From Candidatus Aminicenantota bacterium (GTDB taxonomy: Bacteria; Acidobacteriota; Aminicenantia; Aminicenantales; UBA4085), in contig PMCY01000093.1 in the NCBI GenBank assembly GCA_003154255.1, positions 1 to 19,907 on the forward strand: a DNA stretch of 19,907 bases, in the 5' to 3' direction. How positions within the stretch are numbered: the stretch's first letter is position 1; each line of letters opens with the position of its first letter. Below the pieces are notes generated by a model. That model was not told the DNA's origin, made no database searches, and saw only the letters and a program-made list of their open reading frames with translations. A program made the position numbers and the translations under genes. Shown piece after piece: positions 14,065 through 19,907 of the stretch.

Positions 14065-14388
14065 TCAATCCGTGTGAAAAACTTCTTCCATGTCCGCCCA
14101 CCAGGCCCCTTCCTTACGGTCAGGCAGGGGGTCCTGGATCGGATTCATGATGGCCCACCATTCCTGGGTCTTGGGATCGGCGGCCATGCGGGCCATGTCG
14201 GCGTCGAAATCCGTCCCATGGTACTCGTAATAGGCGAACAGCAGTCCCTTCCGATGGAAGATGGTGTAATTCCGGATATGGCACTTGCGGATCGTCTCCA
14301 GGACTTCGGGCCAGACCTTGGCGTGATACTTCTTATACATCTCCAGATGTTCGGGTTTGAGCCCTATGATCTGTCCATAGCGTTTCAT
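14065..14388 (-). CDS. rhaM: L-rhamnose mutarotase
   Basis: It interconverts the alpha and beta anomers of L-rhamnose. The 107 residues match the family length (E. coli RhaM is about 104). Catalytic His22 and the neighbouring Tyr18 are present in MYKKYHAKVWPEV at the positions known from E. coli RhaM. NYTIFHRKGLLFAYYEY, the tandem tryptophans of EWW, and EEVFH near the end also match. There is no signal peptide. The ATG at 14388 overlaps the TGA of the upstream Asp-box gene (ATGA), so expression is coupled. No rhamnose isomerase, kinase or aldolase is in the window, so the pathway context is the coupled secreted protein only. Confidence 0.9.
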   Translation of the reverse strand: MKRYGQIIGLKPEHLEMYKKYHAKVWPEVLETIRKCHIRNYTIFHRKGLLFAYYEYHGTDFDADMARMAADPKTQEWWAIMNPIQDPLPDRKEGAWWADMEEVFHTD

Positions 14389-17300
14389 CGTGAAGCCTCC
14401 TCGATTTCGATGGCACCCAATCCGGCCGCCTTAAGTTTTTCGTTCACCGCGGCCCGCTCGGCCGTCCTCAGGGCGTTCCATTTGGCGGCTAAACCCGCGT
14501 AGGCCTGGCGGGCCTCGGAAATCGCCGAACGGACCTGCGTCGTGAGGCCCATCTCGGCCCCCTGGAGCTGGCCCATCAATTGGGAGAAAGAACTTGAGAT
14601 TCCGGAGAGCGTCGTCAGGTTGCCGCCTCCTCCGAATCCTCCGCCCCCCCGCGCGCCCCCGGCCGGCGAAGCGCCTTCGATATCGACGGCCTTTTTATCG
14701 AAAGCCGCCAACGCCTCTGAGAGGGCCCCCGCGCCCGCTTTTTCCTGAAGGGCTTTTACCTGGACATGAATCGAACGGAGGCCCCGCAAAACGCCCTGGA
14801 TCTCCGTGATGCTGTCATAGATCGCCTTGGATGACGTGAACTGCTCGTTCAAGGCCGCCAGCGGCGTCTTGACCCGGGGATCGAGCTTGACCGTGATGGG
14901 CTGGGCATAGCTCTTGCCGTTTACCGTCAGCTTGACCGTGTAAGTTCCGGGGGCGACCCAAGGAGCGTTCGTGCCTACCGGCGAATTATGGGCGACGGCC
15001 GTCATGCCCAAACCGCCGCCCCGTCCGCCGCCGCCGCTCAAGGGCTGGTAATGCATGTCCCAGAGGAAGCGATGCAATCCGGCCGAGGTGCCGAGCTTCT
15101 GCGGCGGCCGGTACCAATACAGGGGCACGGGAGCATTGGCCGAAGTGGGAAGCTCGACTGCGTCCGTGCTGGCATAGCGGCGGATCGTCTTTCCGGTCGA
15201 ATCGAGGATTTCAAGGATCACAGTCCCGGTGGCGTTTTCCTTCAACGCGTAATGGATCGTCGCGCCGTCCGGCGGATTCTCCCCCGCCGGCTCGTCCGGA
15301 GGCAGCGGCGTGTCCGTGTACATGCTCCAACGAACGCGGACGGCCGTCTGCGGCTTGAAAAGGAAGGCCTCGGCGGCGAAGACGCCGGGATCGAACTGGC
15401 GCAGGGAGGTGATGTCGTCCAGGATCCAGAAGCCGCGGCCGTGGGTGGCGACGGCCAAGTCGTCGTCCTTGACGATGACGTCGCGCATGGACGTGGCCGG
15501 CATGTCCAGCCGCAGCGACTGCCAATGGGCCCCGTCGTCGAAGGAAACGCTGATCTCGCGCTCGCCGGCGGCGAAGAGCAGTCCCTTCCGCTTGGGATCC
15601 TCGCGGATGGCGTTGATTGTAGTCCCATCGGGCAGGCCGTTGATGATCTCCGTCCAGGTGGCGCCCCCGTCATGGGTCCGATAGATGTGCGGACGGAGGT
15701 CGTCAAGCCGGAGGGTGTTGACGGCGGCATAGGCCGTCTGGGCGTCGAACCGGCCGGCGTCGATGAGCGAGATCTTGGCCCAGGGCCCCACGCCCGGAGG
15801 CGTGACGTCCTTCCAGTGCAGGCCGCCGTCCTCGGTCACATGGATGAGGCCGTCGTCCGTTCCGATCCAGATGCGGCGGACGTCGACGTAGGAAGGAGCA
15901 ACGGTATAGATGACGCCGCGCTGGGACGGCTGGGCGCTCGCTTCGCCCTTGTACTTGCCCACGTTGGCCGGGACGTCCCAGGTCTTGCGGGTCAGGTCGG
16001 GGCTGATTTGTTCCCAGCTCTGTCCCCCATTCGCCGTCTTCCACAGGACATTGGAAGCGTAGAAAAGGAGGTGCGGATCGACCGTCGAGAAGACCACCGG
16101 CTGGGTCCGGACGGTCCGGGATAGAGCGCCTCGCGGACCGATATTCGCCACCTGGCCAGTGCGGCGGTCGTAGCGGGTCACGCTCCGGCCGCCGTAGACG
16201 ATATCCGGATCAAGCGGATCGGGCGCGGCATAGCCGTATTCGTCGACGCCGACGGGCGTCCACTCGCGGAAAGTTATCTGACCGTCATGGCCGCGGCTGG
16301 CGATGCCGACCGAGCCGCTCTCCTGCTGCCCGCTATAGAGGCGATAGGGAAACGCATTATCGGCGGCAACGTGGTACAGCTGGGCCGTGGGCTGGTTGTA
16401 CCAGGAGCTCCAGGTCTGTCCGCCGTTGACCGTGACCAGGGCGCCCTGGTCGGCCACGAGCAGGATGACATCCGGATTGTTGGGGTTGATCCAGAGGTTC
16501 TGGTAGTCGTCCCCGCCGGGGGCGCCGCGGAAACCCGTCCAGGTTTTTCCGCCGTCGATTGATTTCCAGGTGACCGTGCTGGCGATGATGACCGTGTCGG
16601 GATCCTTGGGATGGACGGCCGGTCGGGGCAGATCGCCGCCGCCGATCCGGCTGGCGGGCCGGTTGTCGGCGCTGATCTTGCTCCAGGACTCTCCCCCGTC
16701 ATCTGAGCGGTAGATTCCCGTTCCGCGCGAGGCCACGGCCGCATATAGCCTTTTGGGATTGCTGGGCGCCACGGCCAGGTTGATCTGGACGACTCCGCCT
16801 TCCGCGGGACCCGGAAGCCCCTGGGTCAGTGGCCGCCAGGTCGTGCCGCCGTCGGTGGATTTGTAGAGCCCTCCCCCGCTTCCGCTCCAGGCGGCGTTCT
16901 CCCACGGCCCTTGGCGGGATTCCCACAACCCGGCGTAGACGATGTCGGAGTTTTGCGGATCGAAGGCCAGCTCGGATCCGCCGGTGTTTTCGTCTTTATA
17001 CAGGACTTTCTGAAAAGTCCTCCCTCCGTCGGTCGAGCGGAAGATGCCCCGCTCCTCGTTCGGCCCATAAGGATGCCCGAGTACGGCGACGAAGAGGCGA
17101 TCGGGATTTCGGGGATCGACGATGAGCTGGGGGATCTGCTGCCCATCGCGAAGGCCAAGATGGGTCCAGGTCTTTCCGGCGTCGGTCGATTTGTAGACGC
17201 CGTCGCCGATAGACAGATCAGGGCGCTGCAAGCCCTCCCCGCAGCCGACATAGACGACGTTGGGATCGGAGGACGCCACGGCGATGACCCCGATCGATCC

Positions 17301-17573
17301 GGTGGGCTGATCGTCGAAAATCGGCGTCCAGGTCCGGCCGTAATCAGTCGTCTTCCAGACGCCGCCGTTGCAGACACCCATGTAGAAAACGTTGGGCTGA
17401 TTGGGGACACCGGCAACCGCCCGCGTCCGCCCGCCTCGGTACGGGCCGATCGAACGCCAATGCAGCCCGTTAAATGCAGACGCGTCGTAGGTCTGGGCCG
17501 CGAGAGTCGCGGCCAGGAGAATGAAGGCGGCCAGCGACGCAAGGGCCCGCCGACGACGATGCTGTTTGTTCAT
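14385..17573 (-). CDS. Secreted Asp-box beta-propeller protein (sortilin/VPS10-like, glycosyl hydrolase BNR type)
   Basis: The 1,062 residues begin with a signal peptide (MNKQHRRRRALASLAAFILLAATLAAQ is the region; a cleavage after LAA is likely). The first 700 residues carry eleven Asp-box motifs (S/T-x-D/N-x-G-x-x-W/F), near residues 76, 130, 180, 240, 290, 338, 382, 514, 580, 633 and 678, for example KSTDGGTTW and RTHDGGATW. These mark the blades of one ten-bladed or two smaller propellers, as in sortilin and BNR sialidase-like proteins. A beta-rich C-terminal part follows (PGTYTVKLTVNGKSY), then a helical end broken by glycine-rich linkers (SGGGGRGGGLG; GGARGGGGFGGGG). Sialidase catalytic residues are not evident, so enzyme activity is uncertain; it may bind glycans or peptides. 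GAGG lies just upstream of the ATG. Overlaps rhaM by four bases. Confidence 0.87.
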   Translation of the reverse strand: MNKQHRRRRALASLAAFILLAATLAAQTYDASAFNGLHWRSIGPYRGGRTRAVAGVPNQPNVFYMGVCNGGVWKTTDYGRTWTPIFDDQPTGSIGVIAVASSDPNVVYVGCGEGLQRPDLSIGDGVYKSTDAGKTWTHLGLRDGQQIPQLIVDPRNPDRLFVAVLGHPYGPNEERGIFRSTDGGRTFQKVLYKDENTGGSELAFDPQNSDIVYAGLWESRQGPWENAAWSGSGGGLYKSTDGGTTWRPLTQGLPGPAEGGVVQINLAVAPSNPKRLYAAVASRGTGIYRSDDGGESWSKISADNRPASRIGGGDLPRPAVHPKDPDTVIIASTVTWKSIDGGKTWTGFRGAPGGDDYQNLWINPNNPDVILLVADQGALVTVNGGQTWSSWYNQPTAQLYHVAADNAFPYRLYSGQQESGSVGIASRGHDGQITFREWTPVGVDEYGYAAPDPLDPDIVYGGRSVTRYDRRTGQVANIGPRGALSRTVRTQPVVFSTVDPHLLFYASNVLWKTANGGQSWEQISPDLTRKTWDVPANVGKYKGEASAQPSQRGVIYTVAPSYVDVRRIWIGTDDGLIHVTEDGGLHWKDVTPPGVGPWAKISLIDAGRFDAQTAYAAVNTLRLDDLRPHIYRTHDGGATWTEIINGLPDGTTINAIREDPKRKGLLFAAGEREISVSFDDGAHWQSLRLDMPATSMRDVIVKDDDLAVATHGRGFWILDDITSLRQFDPGVFAAEAFLFKPQTAVRVRWSMYTDTPLPPDEPAGENPPDGATIHYALKENATGTVILEILDSTGKTIRRYASTDAVELPTSANAPVPLYWYRPPQKLGTSAGLHRFLWDMHYQPLSGGGGRGGGLGMTAVAHNSPVGTNAPWVAPGTYTVKLTVNGKSYAQPITVKLDPRVKTPLAALNEQFTSSKAIYDSITEIQGVLRGLRSIHVQVKALQEKAGAGALSEALAAFDKKAVDIEGASPAGGARGGGGFGGGGNLTTLSGISSSFSQLMGQLQGAEMGLTTQVRSAISEARQAYAGLAAKWNALRTAERAAVNEKLKAAGLGAIEIEEASR

Positions 17574-17602
17574 GAGGACCTCTCCATGGAATGGTTGGAA
17601 TG

Positions 17603-17632
17603 ACTTTATGCCAAGGAGAGAATCGCTGTCAA
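17603..17632 (-). promoter_or_regulatory. Promoter of the Asp-box protein / rhaM operon
   Basis: Minus-strand perfect TTGACA (17632-17627), an 18-bp spacer and TAAAGT (17608-17603). The predicted start about 17596 gives a leader of some 23 bases that carries GGAGAGG ahead of the ATG at 17573. Confidence 0.55.
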
Positions 17633-17678
17633 TGCGCGGTGATTTTATCAGCGGCGCAGCGGGAGGGGGAAACGAAAA

Positions 17679-17744
17679 ATGACCCGTGTAGGACTTGGCC
17701 TGCCCGAGGTCAACGACGCCAAGAAGAGGCTGGCCGCGTTATAA
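17679..17744 (+). CDS. Possible 21-aa small ORF upstream of the amidohydrolase gene
   Basis: An ATG reading MTRVGLGLPEVNDAKKRLAA plus one Leu, then TAA, lies in the 206-bp gap between the divergent Asp-box and amidohydrolase genes. GGAGG lies 11 or so bases upstream. Its stop overlaps the TATAAT assigned to the next gene. Family unknown. It could be a leader peptide, a relic, or chance; the third-position GC bias is the only coding hint. Confidence 0.2.
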   Translation: MTRVGLGLPEVNDAKKRLAAL

Positions 17745-17745
17745 T
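17740..17745 (+). promoter_or_regulatory. -10 element of the amidohydrolase gene
   Basis: A consensus TATAAT without TGn and without a recognisable -35 at 16-18 bases. Predicted start about 17752 gives a leader of about 28 bases with AAGGAG at 17769-17774. Confidence 0.45.
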
Positions 17746-17779
17746 ACCGGCCGCAAAACCTTTATCCTAAGGAGCCGCC

Positions 17780-19081
17780 TTGAACCGAGCTAAGATGATC
17801 CTTACTTTTCTGATGACTTTGGGAATGATGGCCCTTCTCGGAGGGAACGATCACCGGGCCCTGGCGGACGTCATCGCCCGAACCCGCTTCGTGGACGTTC
17901 ACGCGCATCCCGTGGTCGGACACGTGCTTTACAAAGAAGGAGACTTCTACCCGGTCCTGGAACCGCCTCTTCGCCGGCCCTTCTGGGCGGTGCCGAGGGA
18001 CCGCATCGCCGTCTTCGACACGATGGAGCCCCGGGCATTGCGCGCGATCTACGGCTACGCCAAGGACGACGTGCGGGAGAACGATCTCCCGGCCCTGAGG
18101 CTTTTGTCGGAGGCCTTCTGGAAGAACGGAAACCAGGCGGCCTTCGATAAGGTTATGGATCTCTGCGGCATCGAGCGGGTTTTCGACAACACCGACTCGC
18201 TGCCCAAAGACATCAATCCAGCCCGGGTATTCTGGGTGCCCTTCGCGGACGAACTCTTCTGCCCTCTGGATCCCGCGGGGCTCACGGGCGTATCCCCGGA
18301 CTTCAAGCTCGATCTGGCGGATTACGCCAAGGACGCCGCGGCGCTGATCACCAAGCACGGGGAGGTCGTCAAGGATCTGCCCTCGTGGCTGGCCCTGGTG
18401 AACAAAGTGCTGGAGGGCTACAAGCGGGACGGGGCCGTGGCCATCAAGGTCGTTTGCGCCTACCGGCGGAGCCTCTGGTTCGACGATCCGCCCGAGAGCG
18501 AAGCGGCGTCGCTGTTCCTGCGGGGGCTTAAGGGCCGGCTCACCACGTGGGAGGAGCACAAGAAGATCCAGGATTTCATCGCCCGGCATATCTTCCTGAA
18601 GGCCGGGACGCTGGGCCTGCCGGTCCATTTCCATACGGGTTTCGGCGCCAATGCCGGCCTGAAAAGCCTGGATGCCAATCCCCTCAATCTTGAGAGCGTG
18701 TGCTCGGACTATCGCTTCAAGGACACCACGTTCCTCATCCTCCATGCCGGCTACCCCGCCTGGGACCATGTGAAGGCTCTTCTGGAAAAGCGCAACGTCT
18801 TTGTCGAATTCTCCGCTGTGAACTGGTTCGTCTATGAAAAAGAACTCACGGACATCCTCTACGGGTGGCTGACCTATCCCGGCGCCTCGGAGAAAATCCT
18901 CTTCGGAAGCGATGCCGGAGCGCCGGTCTTTTTCTGGATTGCCGCGGAGAATTCCCGCCGCGCGTTGTACGGGGCGCTGTCCCGTCTCATCAATGAAGGC
19001 ATTCTCGATGAAGCCAAGGCGGTGCGCATCGCCCGGAATATCATGCGGGATAACGCGCTGCGGATACACGGGGGACGATGA
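17780..19081 (+). CDS. Exported amidohydrolase-family (PF04909-type) metal-dependent hydrolase
   Basis: The 433-residue product starts at TTG 17780: AAGGAG sits five bases upstream, whereas the ATG at 17795 is about 20 bases from it. The N-terminus is a signal peptide (MNRAK, then MILTFLMTLGMMALLGG, cleavage probably after RALA). The mature part is a TIM-barrel amidohydrolase: His41-x-His43 in VDVHAHP, VHFHTGFG in the middle, LILHAGYPAWDHV, and LFGSDAGAP with the late catalytic Asp; the end is AKAVRIARNIMRDNALRI. These resemble the amidohydrolase-2 group, which includes decarboxylases and lactonases. The substrate is not predictable. Export is unusual for this family but the signal sequence is clear. 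Confidence 0.87.
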   Translation: MNRAKMILTFLMTLGMMALLGGNDHRALADVIARTRFVDVHAHPVVGHVLYKEGDFYPVLEPPLRRPFWAVPRDRIAVFDTMEPRALRAIYGYAKDDVRENDLPALRLLSEAFWKNGNQAAFDKVMDLCGIERVFDNTDSLPKDINPARVFWVPFADELFCPLDPAGLTGVSPDFKLDLADYAKDAAALITKHGEVVKDLPSWLALVNKVLEGYKRDGAVAIKVVCAYRRSLWFDDPPESEAASLFLRGLKGRLTTWEEHKKIQDFIARHIFLKAGTLGLPVHFHTGFGANAGLKSLDANPLNLESVCSDYRFKDTTFLILHAGYPAWDHVKALLEKRNVFVEFSAVNWFVYEKELTDILYGWLTYPGASEKILFGSDAGAPVFFWIAAENSRRALYGALSRLINEGILDEAKAVRIARNIMRDNALRIHGGR

Positions 19082-19496
19082 TCCCCGGTGCAGGGGACAT
19101 CACTTAAAAGAGCCGCGAGTTCTTATCCACCCGGGCGTGAAGCGTCCTCCACCCGACATACTGAAAGGTGCGAGAAGGTCCGAGCCCGCGGCGGCTTACT
19201 TGTCGTCGTTTTGGGCCAGGACTCCGTGGAGATTTCCTTCAGGGGGCGCGCCGCGGCGCTCCCGGGACACACCGCATTTGCAGTAATCCGGCCGATCGTG
19301 CCAAGCAGACTGGAGTTCTTGAAAATGTTACCCAATAATAGGAGAATCCAATCTGGCGAGGAGGAATCGGGTGGCTTTGATCGGTCATATGGGAAATCCC
19401 GGTTAAAAGGACAGGGTGAGTCGAACAATCTGGCTTCACCTATTAAACGACGCATGGCCTCCGTTCTTTTCTCGCCGTTTTCTTCGCGCTACGTCC
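19082..19496. other. Gene-free stretch with lower GC
   Basis: The reading frames open here on both strands lack any recognisable motif, a ribosome site with a sensible start, or GC-rich third positions, so I call no gene. From about 19300 the GC content falls visibly below that of the neighbours. One short stem can be drawn (GGTGA at 19415-19419 with TCACC at 19437-19441). No tRNA or IS end is seen. It could be a decayed gene or an untranslated region. Confidence 0.5.
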
Positions 19497-19525
19497 TTGA
19501 CATGTCCTCACTCCCAATCTATTCT
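19497..19525 (+). promoter_or_regulatory. Promoter of the terminal secreted-protein gene
   Basis: Perfect TTGACA (19497-19502), a 17-bp spacer and TATTCT (19520-19525). Predicted start about 19532 gives an 86-base leader before the ATG at 19618; the leader contains a small stem CCGCT/AGCGG (19548-19552 with 19570-19574). Confidence 0.55.
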
Positions 19526-19535
19526 CTGAGGACAT
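19502..19535. repeat. 9-bp perfect inverted repeat bracketing the -10 of that promoter
   Basis: ATGTCCTCA (19502-19510) and TGAGGACAT (19527-19535) are exact reverse complements separated by 16 bases. One arm starts on the last base of the -35, the other begins right after the -10 and covers the predicted start. This placement suggests an operator with two half-sites; a transcript-level hairpin is less likely because most of it lies before the predicted start. Confidence 0.5.
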
Positions 19536-19617
19536 CTGGGGAGAGGGCCGCTAAAGTGAAATTGCACCCAGCGGTGGGGAGAACCGAAATGAAATGTGTT
19601 ATCCAATGGAGGACTTC

Positions 19618-19907
19618 ATGATCCGATTCATCGCCTTGCTCTTCGTCATCATCGCCCCGCTCGCTACGCCGCCCGCCGCCGCTCCGGCGCCGGAGACGCC
19701 CATCGCGCTGACGATCCCCGTGAAGTTCTCTATCAACTTCCCGGCGATCAGCCCCTCCAGTTGCTGGCGGGTGGATCAGCCGGCAGACGGCCGCATCACG
19801 GCCGAGGTCACGGGGAAGGGAAACTGGAGCGTATGCATCGCGGACACGGCGTGCCCGACCGATTGCATGAGCAACGGCAGGCGGTCGGCATCGACTGAAC
19901 GCTTGCG
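19618..19907 (+). CDS. Secreted cysteine-containing protein, 3'-truncated by window edge
   Basis: The ATG at 19618 has GGAGG at 19608-19612, five bases upstream. The frame stays open to the last base (96 codons). The N-terminus is a signal peptide: MIR, then FIALLFVIIAPLA, then TPPAAAPAPE. The mature part seen is PIALTIPVKFSINFPAISPS followed by SCWRV, GNWSVCIADTACPTDC and MSNGRR. Four Cys residues within about 40 positions suggest disulfides. The pattern of short beta strands with a G-x-G-x-W turn recalls pre-peptidase C-terminal (PPC) domains, but this is weak. The overlapping frame starting at 19596 is a shadow. Confidence 0.75.
   Translation, partial: MIRFIALLFVIIAPLATPPAAAPAPETPIALTIPVKFSINFPAISPSSCWRVDQPADGRITAEVTGKGNWSVCIADTACPTDCMSNGRRSASTERL

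Noticed and set aside
17762..19069. A 435-residue frame antisense to the amidohydrolase
   Set aside because: No recognisable domain; the plus strand has signal peptide, ribosome site and all metal motifs.
19400..19445. tRNA-like T-loop (GTTCGACTC) on the minus strand
   Set aside because: The flanking bases do not form a five-base-pair T-stem and no acceptor or anticodon arm can be drawn.
19088..19621. A 177-residue plus-strand frame in the terminal gap, and two minus-strand frames there
   Set aside because: Composition is not coding-like, no motif or good ribosome site, and the frame overlaps the promoter and start of the secreted-protein gene.
19596..19898. A 100-residue frame at the window end
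   Set aside because: Out of frame with the signal-peptide gene starting at 19618, which has GGAGG at five bases and a convincing N-terminus.

Overview
The window is about 20 kb of GC-rich, densely packed bacterial chromosome. Housekeeping genes (TatD nuclease, polyprenyl diphosphate synthase, RNA polymerase omega, tRNA-dihydrouridine synthase) alternate with genes of unclear role. The features that suggest a lineage are a large Asp-box (sortilin/VPS10-type) secreted protein, an L-rhamnose mutarotase, a DUF885-family protein, a double-length UvrA homologue, NTG/GTG starts, and promoters that can be read directly as -35/-10 boxes with a frequent TGn extension. An Acidobacteriota or Aminicenantes-like organism fits, but this is inference; no rRNA or marker gene settles it. 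No IS element, phage gene, CRISPR array, tRNA or rRNA was recognised.

Layout, left to right. 1-1506: 3' part of a DUF885-family protein whose metallopeptidase motif is lost, closed by a strong intrinsic terminator. 1570-4010 (+): tatD, a polyprenyl diphosphate synthase with its own promoter over the tatD stop codon, and a CYTH-domain protein overlapping the synthase stop. 3920-4282 (-): rpoZ with a long acidic tail, overlapping the CYTH gene tail to tail. 4412-9584 (+): a small hypothetical gene and a 1,644-residue tandem UvrA-like ATPase with four ABC modules, one of them degenerate. 9588-11244: a divergent pair, a small protein made of two copies of a Cys-(30 residues)-Cys-Gln-Leu-Gly module (-) and an orphan periplasmic metal-complex binding protein (+), with a 20-bp near-perfect palindrome between their promoters. 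11246-12256 (-): dusB. 12348-14032 (+): a two-gene NodI/NodJ- or DrrAB-like ABC exporter. 14065-17573 (-): an operon of a signal-peptide-bearing Asp-box propeller protein followed, with an ATGA overlap, by L-rhamnose mutarotase. 17780-19081 (+): an exported amidohydrolase. 19082-19617: about 0.5 kb without a convincing gene but with a good promoter whose -10 is bracketed by an inverted repeat. 19618-end (+): the start of a secreted cysteine-containing protein cut by the window edge.

How the genes may work together. tatD, synthase and CYTH gene form a probable transcription unit with an internal promoter. The Asp-box protein and mutarotase are translationally coupled, which suggests extracellular or periplasmic handling of rhamnose-containing glycans. 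The CQLG-module protein and the binding protein share a promoter region with an operator-like palindrome, which suggests a small metal-responsive module. The UvrA2/DrrC-like ATPase and the ABC-2 exporter recall the drrAB/drrC resistance logic, but they lie in separate transcription units, so that link is only a hypothesis. Several genes have a -10 box so close to the start codon that leaderless mRNAs are likely.
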